Positions 47,391-58,369 of a stretch of DNA of 64,000 bases are shown here, piece after piece. The position numbers were made by a program, and so were the translations under genes. Below the pieces are notes generated by a model that did no database searches, was not told the DNA's origin, and saw only the letters and a program-made list of their open reading frames with translations. This DNA comes from Echinarachnius parma (taxonomy: Eukaryota; Echinodermata; Echinoidea; Clypeasteroida; Echinarachniidae): assembly GCA_037951105.1 (NCBI GenBank), contig JBAMJV010000883.1, forward strand, positions 21,001 to 85,000, in the 5' to 3' direction. Within the stretch, counting starts at the first letter, position 1. Every line of letters starts with the position of its first letter.

Positions 47391-48190
47391 TTGTTGGATT
47401 GGCGTAACCCGCCCGACCCTAAAAATACCGCCAACCCTAGAGGTTTTTATCCGATTGCGATTGCGATTGCGATCAATATCGTTATGTATCGTTTATATCG
47501 AAGCGGAAAAATCGCTATCGCCCGAGTATCGCGCTGCATTTGCAATCGATATATTTGCTGGGCTGAAAACCCGGAAGTGTTGCGATATCGCTTTTTCCCC
47601 GCAAAAATACTGTACAGTATAGATGCGTGTAAACTTGTATTTGCCATGGCATAGCGCATATGCACACTGTATTTACTGTTGTTAATGTTTCGCTGTTGAT
47701 ATGCACGGTCGGAAACATGGCGGCGTATACCGTGAAGGTTACGGGGGTGATCAAAGGGAAAACTAAACCTCTTGTCAGTGTCCTCAGATGGTTTGATTTG
47801 GATGCTGTCATCGGAGATTTAACTAAAGAAATCGCTGACAATTGTGAACCTGGACATGCCTTTTTAGTTGAAACAGTCAAAGCATCTAGGGAAGACACTG
47901 GCCAGACACTGGGCCGGCTTTTCAGAAATACTATTGAGTGAAACTGTGTCCGACCTGCGTCCCTCCAGTACCGATGTATGGTGGCGATTAAGTGAGTTAA
48001 GTGACTAAGTGAGTTTGTATGTGTGTGTGTTTGTGTGTATGTTTGTGTGTTTCAGTGTCTGCGTGTGTGTTTGTCACTTTGCGTGTACTTGTGCGAATCC
48101 TGCGGGAAAAAAAAAAGAAAAAGAAAAAAAAGAAGAAAATCCCTACCTACCTACCCTAATTTTTGGTAGCCCGTTACTCCAATCCAACAA
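47391..48190. mobile_element. 800-bp inverted-repeat element H carrying a small ORF
   Basis: The left end TTGTTGGATTGGCGTAAC is answered at the right end by the reverse complement of TTGTTGGATTGGAGTAAC (48173-48190). Just inside the left end is an iterated GCGATT word (GATTGCGATTGCGATTGCG, 47453-47472). A GT-rich stretch and an A-rich run precede the right end. No target duplication could be read cleanly because the flanks are A/T runs. The superfamily is undetermined. Confidence 0.6.
47717..47941 (+). CDS. Hypothetical 74-codon ORF inside an inverted-repeat element
   Basis: The ORF starts MAAYTVKVTGVIKGKT at an AAACATGG Kozak context and ends RLFRNTIE at a TGA. Its composition is unlike repeat-derived frames: mixed charged residues and no runs. 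It has no signal peptide or membrane segment and no domain that I know. It sits within the 47391-48190 element, whose ends are inverted repeats, so it may be a small protein of the element, a captured host exon, or chance. The antisense 127-aa frame over the same DNA looks like a shadow. Confidence 0.4.
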   Translation: MAAYTVKVTGVIKGKTKPLVSVLRWFDLDAVIGDLTKEIADNCEPGHAFLVETVKASREDTGQTLGRLFRNTIE

Positions 48191-48843
48191 TTTTTTTGTT
48201 GTTGGCCTAATGGATTAATAGACCACAGACATTGGAGATCTAGATTGCCATCCAACTCTGTACCCATGAACAAAATCTAGTAGAATGCTTCCAGTGTTGC
48301 TGAAAGTTGTTGCAATGTTCTTTCCCAGCATTCAAAATTAGAAAAGGGCTTCCTTTCTCTTGTCCAATTATAAAACCTGAGGAAATATTAATTGTACAAG
48401 CTAGAGCCTTTGCATGATTGAAAACTCATATAAAGGATCAGATTAATTTACAATTCCTTCAAAATTGTAGGGCTGTCAACATGGCCAATGCATTCATCAA
48501 CGATGTTTACCCAACTTCACATTTGTGTGGGTTTGAACTGTACCTGATGACCATGTATTAAGCGCTTTATAAATGCAAGCTATCATTATTATTATTATTA
48601 TTTCTGTTGAAGGCTGTAAATATAAGCTTTCATAACACAAAAATGAAATAACGGAACAAATTTAATGCCAGGAATTCTCATCATTCATAGGGTTCAATAT
48701 ATAAGTTACTATTTCAAATGTATTTTTTAATTCTTAAAAAATTTGTTTTTATTTACATGTATACATAGTAAATACTGAAGACAAAATGTGTTGGTATAAA
48801 GTATGAAGTATCTTCAGTACAATTAGCACATTGATGTTGTAAG

Positions 48844-50112
48844 TAATGCTGTTATCCGATCCGGGAACGATCCGATTTCCCGGCGATAATCGCTTCTGAG
48901 CCGGATCCGAGACGGATCCGAGAAATAAATTTTCTCGGTAGAAAATATTGGAAGATTTTGCCGACCCATTTTCTCCAGTAATTATTGAAAATGTGTATGT
49001 TTGACAGTCCATTAAGTAGTGTAATTTAAATAAAGAATGGGGGAATCAATATTGTTTACTTTATGAGTGGTTATTTTGGAGAAATTCTTGGTTCATTAAT
49101 TCGTTTCGCAGTCGAAAATTGAACAGGATGCGCAAAGTTGCTAGTCATTTGAACGATATTGCCGACGGAAATGCACACAAAGTTAGGCCGACACTCTCGG
49201 GGAGACTTCAGATGTATATCTGTATGATCGAGCTGATCAGCCAGTGCATTCTAAAAGTGGCTCAAAATACGTATTTTGGTTATTTGCACCATGTTTAAAT
49301 GTTTTGATATTCTACTTACATGATTGCATGGCGTTTAAAAGCTGAACAGAAAAAAACTGAGCCCCAAAGCAATGCAAACAACTACTAAAAAAATCGGTAA
49401 ATAACAACTACATGTATAATACATAACAGATCGCGGATGAATCCGGCGTATGAAACAAAGACCCGTACACGAGCGAATATGCGTGAAACATGCCAGCAGT
49501 GCAGCAGCCCGAAAACTTGCTGCTACCGGTACCGTAACTACTTCAACCTTCCCTCACGAACGTGCTTTGGAAATTTATCGATATATTCAGCCCAGTTTTT
49601 CATTGTTTTGGGGGTATTTTTTAAAATCTGTTCAGCTTTCAAATGCCATGTTATCATGTAAGTAGACTACCAAAATCGTGTTGATCACAAAAAGGCTAAT
49701 TTATAGCCACTTTTTGAAGGCTCTCACCAAGAAGATCGTATTATTGTGATGTTTCCCCGTGACTGGCCGGCTGAGTTCTGTGAATGTGTGGCGCGATGCT
49801 GAACAAACGATCGATTTCTAGGCCCAATTCACTTCGGAAAAAATACTTTTCTTGCGAAACTTAGTTAATTCTGAATAGTCTGTAACTGTTTTTCTGTAAA
49901 GGTTGATATGTGCATGCCTCAAAGCGTCAACATTGTTAATATTATTGGCATATAAAACAAGAAAGATAAGTCTACAACGCTGCATTTTTTTCAGAGCAAA
50001 TTGCAATATTATTTTTTTCCGAGATCCGATCCGATCCGAGAATCTCGTTAGCGATTTTGAATTCTACCGATCCGAGATCGATCCGGGATTTTTTCTTTAC
50101 CTAACAGCATTA
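48844..50112. mobile_element. 1.27-kb foldback hAT-like element C (8-bp target duplication)
   Basis: The ends are TAATGCTGTTA and its complement. GTTGTAAG is duplicated exactly on both sides (48836-48843, 50113-50120). An 8-bp duplication and a YARNG-type terminus fit the hAT superfamily. The subterminal DNA repeats GATCCGAGA/GGATCCGA words at both ends. The middle contains inverted arms (about 49240-49345 against 49620-49720), so much of the element can fold back. The short frames inside show no transposase features. Confidence 0.8.
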
Positions 50113-50630
50113 GTTGTAAGTATGTAGCCTCAAAGTGATAAGTACCAATTCAAACATATGATTGAAGTAATGTACGATATTATATATGCAATACATATGA
50201 AAGTGAAAGATAATTAAGCAGTTACATTGTATGTAGATCATGCATAAGTAGTGCTATTATCTCAATTGTTATACACAATATCATATCTGTATTAATGACA
50301 ATAAGTACTGGTCATAGACAAAGCTGGAGTGTCTCAGAAAGTTTGCATGAATTTTTCCTCAAGAGATTGACTAAAGTATCGATATATTGACATACTGTAT
50401 AGTATAATGTATGCACGCATAAACATACTGAACAACAATTGCCATCTTTTACAGCATTGCCCTTCATTTATTAAATACATTTAATAATGTTCAGTCAAAG
50501 GCTGTGTAATGTGTATCCATGGAGATGATATGAAACCGTACAAAATTATACATCCATCCCATCTATTTAAATAAAGGAAAGAAAGTGATTCAGGAGTGTT
50601 AACTCCTAGCTTGTCAGGGATACAGGCAGC

Positions 50631-51013
50631 TTAAAGGGACTTGGTAACATTGTCCAAATCCTCAAAATAAAATTGTAATTCTAGCGGTTCCAATATACCT
50701 TGTTGTATTCGTATTAACAATAAAATCATGGGACAGGTTTCAGTTTTTTTAATTTCCCATTCGTTAAAAAGATATTTACGATTGAAGTGTTCAGATGTTA
50801 AATAATCCACTGGATCGTCGAAACTGTGTACAAAGTGAGTGCAATGAGTTAGTGAATATCACTTTGCATTTTTGCTCATTACTCGGCCATATAAGGTCCA
50901 TTTAATTTGAAATTTTCACACAACACCCAGTGGACATATCAGATGACAATATACATTGTATCAACCACTCATCAATTTTTGCACATGTCAACAAAGTTAC
51001 TAGATCCCTTTAA
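50631..51013 (-). mobile_element. TTAA MITE K, copy 8, inverted
   Basis: TTAAAGGGACTTGGTAACATTG at the left and ACTAGATCCCTTTAA at the right. Full-length, opposite orientation to copies 1-4. Confidence 0.87.
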
Positions 51014-51409
51014 TAAGGGCAAAACGTTTACAAATCTTGTACAACCGAACAAAGTGTTTTGGCACTCAACGTCTCAAGGAGTAAAGCGTCCCCCATAGCT
51101 ATGCAAGTTTTCCAAACCAATCATTTGAATGGCTTCCCATCTAATGAAAGTCTAGGTATCTTCTTTGAATGAATTAACTATTTGCCATCAGACGACTCAT
51201 TTTTTAATACACATGTGCATGAATACAGATCTATTTTTTCCTGGCAAAAATATATATCTGCCTTGATTTGAGTTGACTAGTAAAAGAAAAGAATGTGTAC
51301 AAGAAATGCAATGTATGTATTATTAGATTTATAGTTGATGAAAATAGTGCAATTTAGGAGCTGCCTGTAATAAATTGGATAAAATAAATGATTAGAAATC
51401 GGTCTTAAT

Positions 51410-51900
51410 TTCAAAATCAGATTTGAATGATGAATTAACTCTAAATGGATAAACTCTCAGAAATTTGCAATACGGAAATCCCTGTTTGAAAAGAACAAAA
51501 ACATGCAAGTAACTCAGGAAGTATAACTGTCATAATTCCATTTGCGGTAAATGTATAATTTTATTATCAGAGCTTAGCGATGATGAAAGGATGCATACAA
51601 AATATTTCCCATATATTTGTTCAGGCCTGTCTGGTATGCCCATAAATACCATGCTATATTCTACAACAGATTAAAAGAATGAATACATAACTCTCAAATT
51701 TATCAGTGGAATTTGCAATACAGAAATCTCATTTATGGAAAAGGACAAAAAAAACGTAATTCAGGAAATAGAACTGTCATAATTCCATTTCTGTGAAATG
51801 TATTTATTATCAGAGCTTAGTGATGGATGCATACAGAATATTTCCCATATTTGTTAAAGCCAGGCTGGTATGCCATAAGTACCATAAGTGCTAGATATTC
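51410..51900. repeat. Tandem duplication, about 249-bp unit
   Basis: AATTTGCAATACGGAAATC, AACTGTCATAATTCCATTT and CAGAGCTTAGCGATGATG recur at about 51461 and 51710. Confidence 0.8.
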
Positions 51901-52832
51901 TGTATGCACATGTATGTATGGGCTTGCGTTCCCTTTGGTCTGCACCAGTTTTGTTGTCCAATGTTAGTACATGATGCCTGAAAATGTAATTTCCCCAACT
52001 CCAACCTTGACCTCCCAACTTGAAACCTAACCCATACCCTAATCCCAACTACTCTGAACCTGAAAAAAATGGAATACTAATCCAAAATCCTAATCTTAAC
52101 TTAAGCTTCTAAATGTAGATTTAGAGCTGGTCGATAAAATTGGATTAGATCAAATGGGTGTAGATAACTGGCAAGCTACCCTTTACTGTATGCTACATGT
52201 CTGCTAGTGCTTGATGTTGACTGGTATGCATGCACATAATTCCTTCAGTCCCCAAGCATCTGCACATAAAGTCACAAACCTTTCAATTTCAATTTCTAAC
52301 CCTCCGATTCGCAGCTCTAAAAAATAATGTACATCCTTTGATCCGTACAAATATTCCACACATACATGTAGCTGTGTGTAATTCGTCTTACATTCACATT
52401 GAGGAGGAGAAAATACAGATCTTGAAATTTCAGGGATTACCTTAATTATGAATATGATTTATATTTTTGAATTATGCAATTATGAAATATGATATCTAAT
52501 TATGTATGCATAACATATGCTTTCAAATGCAATACAAAGCTTGGATGGTTCAATATGATCTCTCCATTCAAAAGGCCTCTTAATGTGTACAAATGAATAT
52601 ATTATATAACATTGTATTTTGCACCGAACACTAGGCATGTTCAAGATTTGCCTGTTGTGTCTGTGAAGTTCAGCTTGCTGGTGATTTACCCTCCATGGGG
52701 TATGAAATATAGTGACAGTTGTATATCTAAAGACAGTTGTATGGTTATGTAGAAATCATAAATTAATCGCTTCCAAGATTTATGAAATATAGCGCCAAGC
52801 TTCCAAGATAACGCGTAAATGAAATACCCGAT

Positions 52833-53207
52833 TTAAAGGGATCTGGTAACATTGTGCAAATTCACAAATCTTAGAACTCTAGTGGTTCTCTCATACCTTG
52901 TTGTATTTGTATCACCAATAGAATCCTGGAACAGGTTTTGTTTTTTGAATTTCACTTTTGTAAAAAAGATTTATGATGCAGATTTTTAAATTATCCACTG
53001 GAAAGTTATAACTGTGTACAAAAGTAAGTGCAATAAGTTTGCAGATATCACTTTGCAGTTTTGCCCAATTCTTGGCCATATAATATCCATTTAACGTGAA
53101 ATTTCACACATTACTCAGTGGACATATCAGATCACAACAATATACATTCTAGCAACCATTCATCACTTTTTGCACATGTATGCAAACAACGTTACAGATC
53201 CCTTTGA
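52833..53207 (-). mobile_element. TTAA MITE K, copy 9, inverted and diverged
   Basis: TTAAAGGGATCTGGTAACATTG at the left and ACAGATCCCTTTGA at the right. More substitutions than other copies, and the right TTAA has become TTGA. Confidence 0.78.
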
Positions 53208-53740
53208 AATCCTGAATGGTCTTTTAATGTTTTTTATTCATATGGCCAATGTACAAAGCAAGGGATGTTGACTACAAACTCACTCTCTGTTTATTGGTTT
53301 TAAAGCGCGCCGATCTTTCAAATTGTCAAAGTTGTACATTTAGAAATCATAATTTGTTAAATCAACCATATAAATTCTTCCAAAATTTAAACAAAAGATC
53401 TTTTAAAAACCTTAATGGTCCTTTAATCTTTTTTATGCATAAATATATGGCCTATGTACAAAGCAAGAGATATCGACTACAAACTCGATCTCCGTTAATT
53501 GGTTTTAAAGCTGGCAGATATTTTGATTGTCAAAGTTATACGATTAGTCATTGTATTGTATTATATATCATCCATATATGATTGCTTTCAATATTTAGAT
53601 GAAAGGTCTTTCAAAAACCTGACTGTTCCTTTCATTTTTGTTTTAATGCATATTGCCAATGTACAAAGCAAGGGATGTTTACTACCAACTCACTCTCGGT
53701 TAATTGGTTTTAAAGCTCGCTGGTCATTCAACCCTCTGGT
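53205..53740. repeat. Tandem array, about 205-bp unit, three copies
   Basis: GTACAAAGCAAGGGATGTTG, ACTACAAACTCACTCTC and TTATTGGTTTTAAAGC recur at about 53250, 53456 and 53660. The 110- and 107-aa frames follow the repeat and have no gene-like features. Confidence 0.83.
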
Positions 53741-54280
53741 GGATCAGATATTACTGCGAGGAAATGGCCATTGTCGATTATTTTTAGATATGCATGTAAA
53801 TATCACTGCGCATCCTGCATAATAAATTGCGTATGATCACTCTGCCCATTGGGTATTACAGCCTGCAACTGTAGCACATGGGGAGCAGTTGAATTTTGTT
53901 GCATTAATTTGATAATGATGTATTCGTAAACATTGAATTGAACAATATTCTAGCAATACACACAGTTTTTCTGCAATAATTTGATAATTTTAAGTCTATA
54001 GATCCTTGAGATGAAATACTTGAAGATCCAAACAAAATGTTATTTGTTGAACTTTTTGAAAATTGGCAATATGTATGAAAAATTGAAAGTGAGGGGTTTT
54101 TGTATTTGCTACATGTCTCTGATTTGATTTACTTCACTAAGTAATAGTAAAATAGATCACACAATTTGTGTGCATGATGAAGATTAATCCTACTATGATT
54201 TCTAATATGAATTATAAAGTATGATCTATATATTTTTGCCAAAATAGTTATGATTGTTTCATTACTTTGTGTGAGCCCAG

Positions 54281-54414
54281 GCAAGGCAAGGAAAGCTGCT
54301 GCAGCAGCACTACCACCACCACCACCACCACCACCACCACCAGTAGTAGAGGAACCTCCACCCACCCCACCCCCCAAACCAAAGGACCTGCCCCACCATT
54401 CATCATCTACCTAA
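54281..54414 (+). pseudogene. Duplicated copy of the polyAla/Pro-rich exon, lacking a donor and ending in TAA
   Basis: This is an upstream tandem duplicate of the exon at 54515-54706. The preceding intron end (TGATTGTTTCATTACTTTGTG...CAG) is also duplicated. Read in the same phase, it gives GKARKAAAAAL, ten prolines from a CCA run, VVEE, then PPPTPPPKPKDLPHHSSST and an in-frame TAA at 54412-54414. The similarity to copy 2 stops exactly where copy 2 goes on to its GTAAGA donor, so this copy has no donor. It may be a dead duplicate or an alternative terminal exon giving a RING protein truncated by about 40 residues relative to the three-exon form. The open frame and intact acceptor keep the second option alive. 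Confidence 0.6.
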
Positions 54415-54514
54415 ACACAAAATGTGTGTTCATAATTGAAATTATTCTTACTGTGAATTGTTATATTTGTTGCCAATTTAGTAATGATTGTTTCATCACT
54501 TTGTATGTGCTCAG

Positions 54515-54545
54515 GCAAGGCAAGGCAAGCAGCAGCTGCAGGTGC

Positions 54546-54600
<55 letters not shown>

Positions 54601-54706
54601 CCACCTCCTCCGCCAGTAGAAGAGGAACGTCCACCCACCCCGCCCCCCAAACCAAAGGACCTGCCCCACCGATCATCATCTACCTCCAGCACAGGTGACG
54701 TCAAAG
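54515..54706 (+). CDS. Internal exon of the RING gene: polyalanine, polyproline and basic-proline segment
   Basis: An acceptor (GTGCTCAG) and a donor (AAAG|GTAAGA at 54707) bracket 192 bases that are phase 1 at both ends. Joined to the RING exon, the frame reads GKARQ, an alanine-rich tract with 13 consecutive GCA alanines, five prolines, VEEER, then PPTPPPKPKDLP and a Ser/Thr-rich tail. The CAG microsatellite is therefore read as GCA (alanine), not glutamine. The PPTPPPKP stretch resembles proline-rich ligands for SH3-type domains, which is inference only. The segment is low complexity and probably disordered. Matching phase with the exons on both sides is the main evidence that it belongs to the same gene; no transcript is available. 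The other frames, which read polySer or polyLeu, do not join the neighbours. Confidence 0.72.
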
Positions 54707-55480
54707 GTAAGACATCACTGATCTAGAGGCTCTAATAAAATGTCTAGATGGGTAAAACCCTTAAAGTGACATCAAAGGTTAGAGGCGACTGATCTAGAGG
54801 CTCTGATAAAATGCCTAGATGGGCATATAAAGTGACATCAAAGGTTAGAGACGACTGATCCAGAGGCTCTAATAAAATGCCTAGATGGGCAAAACCCTTT
54901 AGGAGACATCAAAGGTTAGAGACCACTGATCTAGAGGCCTATTAAAATGTCTAGATAGGTAAGTCCCTGAAAGTGACATCAAACGTAAGACACCGCTAAT
55001 GTAGAGGCTCTAGCAAAATGCCTAGATGGGCAAAACCCTGAAAGTGACATCAAAAATTAGACACCACTGATCTTGAGGCCTATTAAAAATGCGTAGATTG
55101 GTAAGTCCATAAAGTGACATCAGAAGTAAGACACTGGTAATCTAGAGGCTCTAGTTAAATGCCTAGATGGGCAAAACCCTTAAAGTGACATCAAAAGATA
55201 GACACCACTGATCTACATGTAGAGGCTCTGTTACAATGTCTAGATTGGTTATTCCCTAAAGTGATATCACTGGTAACAAACCATTGATCTCTAGATGAAT
55301 ATTTAAATGTCTAGATAAGTAAGTCCCTAAAAGTGACCTCATTGGTAAGAAACGGCTGTTCTAGGGACTCCATTAAAATGTCTAGATAGGTTATTTCCTG
55401 AGGTGACACCAAAGTTATGAAACCACTGATCTAGAGCCTAGAGGCCTGTTTAAATGTCTAGATAGGTCATTCCCAATTCA
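54695..55480 (+). repeat. About 70-bp minisatellite seeded on an exon-intron junction
   Basis: About eleven units of GTGACATCAAAGGTAAGACA, CCACTGATCTAGAGGCTCT and AAAATGTCTAGATGGGTAA. The first unit is the last 12 bases of the exon at 54515-54706 plus its donor. Later copies carry derivatives of the donor, some still GTAAGA (for example at about 54985 and 55349). Confidence 0.83.
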
Positions 55481-55639
55481 TCTCAGTGTGGAGGTATGGT
55501 TGTACCGAGAAACCATATATTCAATTCAACCTTCAAATCATGGACATTTCCAAGCATCACAGTATCATACAAAATGTACCCCTTTGCCATTTAAATTCTG
55601 ACACTATTTATGACTACTGCAAATATTTCAGCACAAACT

Positions 55640-56235
55640 AAACCGAACACAAAAAGTAACTACCCCCCTAATCAACTGCTCATAATTTCATAACCAATAC
55701 TTGTTTCAAGATGTCATCTTACTATAATACTTTTACAGTTGTTATGTACATTTTGTGTGAAAATCAGAGATATTCATCACTTTAGGCTGAATGAGCACAG
55801 ATTAAAGACAAAATGGCCCAATTCAAAAGTCACAAGACATTGCGCATGCCTGTACATTGTTGTGAAACAGCACATGTGACTGAATGCATTGATTATGGTT
55901 TATGAAACAATGCTATTTGATATTCCATCCATTTTTATTTTTGATGGCACATGTGGTTAAATGTATTATTGTCAATTGTAAAACAGTGCATTTTGAAATT
56001 TTCCAATACTCAATAAACTGCAATGATAATATTACTTTGCGAATTTTGAAAAATTACAATTTTCTCTTTAATGTGTGCTTACTCAACCATGGATTAATGG
56101 TTACCTCTTATTTTTACACATTGTTTTCCTAACTACCATAGATATATTTTGACAAGACAACATCTTGACACGATTCTTGGTTATGAAATTATGAGCAATT
56201 GTTAAGGGGGGTAGTTACTTTTTGTGTACGGTTTA
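55640..56235. mobile_element. Intronic inverted-repeat element O (about 600 bp)
   Basis: About 75 bp at the left (AACCGAACACAAAAAGTAAC, TAACTACCCCCC, CTCATAATTTCATAACCA) recur inverted at 56150-56235 with about 85 percent identity by eye. It lies in the intron between the exons at 54515 and 56694, so the transcript could form a long stem. No coding frame or clear target duplication. Confidence 0.7.
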
Positions 56236-56693
56236 TAATGACAACATGTAACATTTGATTCAAATGCCAAAAATATTATTTCGTGGTAACACTTTGACAT
56301 TTCGTCCATGTTTGCTTGGAATTGCCCTCATTTATTGATGACACGATGACTAGCACTGATAGCTTTCTGTACAGGAAAGTCAATTTGTCAGCACATCAAA
56401 TTTGAATTAACCTTGCTTAATACAATCTTCAATTCATTTCCCCTCAAATTGCCATATAAGGATTTAAAGGAAAGTTTGTGCATGCATGTTGACCACCTAC
56501 AGTCACATAAAGTTTTAAGGCGCTGTATATTCACAAGACTACTGGAATTCTGTACCATGGTTGGACTAATTGGGTGCACACTCTATACTGTATTAACAGA
56601 GTTCAGTGTACAAATGAATGTTAAGGATGCCACTGGCAGGTTTGAAAAATAGCCCTCAAAAAGACAATAATATAATTTTCATTTCTTGTGCAG

Positions 56694-56819
56694 GTGTGAA
56701 TGGAGGGTCAGTGGAGGATTTTCCCGACATCAAGCCCCCGCCATCCTTCACTCCAGCTGCTGCCTTGGGCGCCAAAATGGCCGATGCAGAGCCAGCTGCA
56801 AGTGTAGCATCCATACCAG
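56694..56819 (+). CDS. Internal exon of the RING gene: Pro/Ala-rich 42-residue segment
   Basis: The exon follows a TTTCTTGTGCAG acceptor and ends at CCAG|GTAAGT (56820). The 126 bases are phase 1 at both ends. Completed by the single G left over from the preceding exon, it reads GVNGGSVEDFPDIKPPP, SFTPAAALGAKMADAEP and AASVASIP, with no stop. The composition (Pro, Ala, acidic) matches the preceding exon, and coding DNA is locally GC-richer than the flanks. No domain is recognised. The donor phase requires at least one more exon, which I could not find before the end of the window. Confidence 0.78.
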
Positions 56820-56889
56820 GTAAGTCTATCAGGCTTTACGATTTAATCTGTTCATTGTATGAACCTGCAAATTTTGTTAGGTTGATTGT

Positions 56890-57300
56890 TAGGGAGTTTT
56901 CGATTGCAAGAACATGAAAGTCTCTGTACTTGATGATCTTATGATTAGGCCGTATCCCTTCGTTCACTACCCGCCTTCTAGATGAGAATGATGTGGATTT
57001 GACCGATGCGGACATGGAGTGAACGTGGGCCAGGGCCTGAATGTGAGGTTGTCTTGAATGTCGACGTCCAAGAACAAATCTGCCTCACGCTGATTATAAG
57101 AATGGTTTCAATTGCAAGACCGTGATTGTCTCTGTATTTTGATGATGTTACGATAAGGCCCTACCCCCTATGGTCACTCAAAATTCACCACCCGTCCTCT
57201 AGCTGGGAATGCCACCCGATTGGTCAAATCATTGTCGTTCTCATCTAGAGAACTGGGAGTGGACGTTGAGTGAATGTGGGACAGGGCCTCAATGTGAGGT
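56890..57300. repeat. Tandem duplication, about 207-bp unit
   Basis: TTTTCGATTGCAAGAACATG, AAAGTCTCTGTACTTGATGA and TAGGCCGTATCCC at about 56895 recur at about 57103, followed in both by GGCCAGGGCCTGAATGTGAGG-like DNA. Confidence 0.75.
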
Positions 57301-58369
57301 CATCATGTTGTCATCCATGTCTTAGATTTGCAATTAAAAACTCCTTTTAAAATACTAGATCTAGATTTTTGGTTTGGTTAGGCGTGTTCACATGAGAGCA
57401 TATATTTTGGAGCTTGGGGAGAGATATTGGGGAACATGTCCTGGTAACCTCTTGTACCCCCCCCCCCCAACCCTTCTTTTTTCTTCTTTTTTTTCAACAT
57501 TGCCAGGCTTACTTCAAACCCATGTTCCGAGAATACTTGGGCTAGGGTCTATGGAGAATACATGTTATAGCAACATCAATCAGACCCGAATATAGGTTAA
57601 TAGACAATTTGCTGTATGGATATTTATCAATTGCACAAACTTTGGCAGTTTCACTTACAAATTTGTAATACGATCTAGAAATCAAACTAAGAGACATACA
57701 GTGCTGTCATCATTACGGATGTCCTTTCGCAGGTCGTAATGGGTTACTAATGCCCGCAATCAAATTCTCACTCGTGCAATTATGAAGAATTAGTCCCGTA
57801 TGCACAGCGTGGGGCATGGTGGGTAATTTATGAAGGAAATAGGTGGCAATTACTCAAGGAGTCTTACCCATCACAACCAATTACACCGTGGTGAAAATTG
57901 CCTTTTAGATGTACTGTATGTGAGAGTAGAGAAAAGTGAGAACGTTGTATTTTTTTTCTCTCAGAATGTGAGTAATTCTTATTTCAATGAGGATATTGAA
58001 ATGAATTGTCAATATTTGATGGCTTTCTTGATAAAAACAGGAAATGTCGTTATGGCAACCGACTTTAATCTCGGTATCATATCTTGTAAGAGGTTGAAAA
58101 TGATGATAGAGAAGAACATTCCTTCAAGTGTTACTTTTCGTAATAATGTTTTCTTAGTCCCTCTGACCTACATCTGATGTCAATTGAATTGAATTCCAAC
58201 AGAATTGGCTGCACAGCCATTATCATTGCATATCAATGTTGTCTGCAAACAGCTGTAGGGGACGTTGCTAAATTTTGACAACATTCTCAGATGTTATTTT
58301 GCCTTCTATTTCAGAAATGCTTAAATATTTTACAAACAAATTATTCACATGTTTTAAGCAATAACAGAT
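57301..58369. other. No recognised exon after 56819
   Basis: A C-run sits at 57461. The 115-aa frame at 57830-58177 lacks domain features and splice support. The next exon of the RING gene is not recognised here. Confidence 0.4.

Larger units (their letters stand above)
26635..54514 (+). other. Presumed large intron between the RING exon and the polyAla exon
   Basis: No exon with acceptor, open frame and donor was recognised in these roughly 28 kb. The stretch is filled by MITEs, tandem arrays, microsatellites and a possible solo LTR listed separately. Small exons could have been missed. That the two flanking exons belong to one gene rests on shared phase and strand. Confidence 0.45.

Noticed and set aside
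47515-47898. 127-aa minus-strand frame
   Set aside because: Antisense shadow of the 47717-47941 ORF and of the iterated GCGATT words.
54267-54704. 143-aa plus-strand frame rich in Ser/Thr and minus-strand Ala/Leu/Gly frames over the duplicated exons
   Set aside because: They are other readings of the CCA and CAG microsatellites. Only the frame used for the exon annotation joins flanking exons in phase.
56957-57021. Exon-like stretch encoding acidic residues near LDENDVDLTDADME
   Set aside because: It recurs 207 bp downstream as part of a tandem duplication with the frame broken, and no consistent phase-1 acceptor/donor pair was found.
57830-58177. 115-aa plus-strand frame downstream of the last exon
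   Set aside because: No domain, no splice boundaries in a matching phase, AT-rich composition; a chance frame is more likely.
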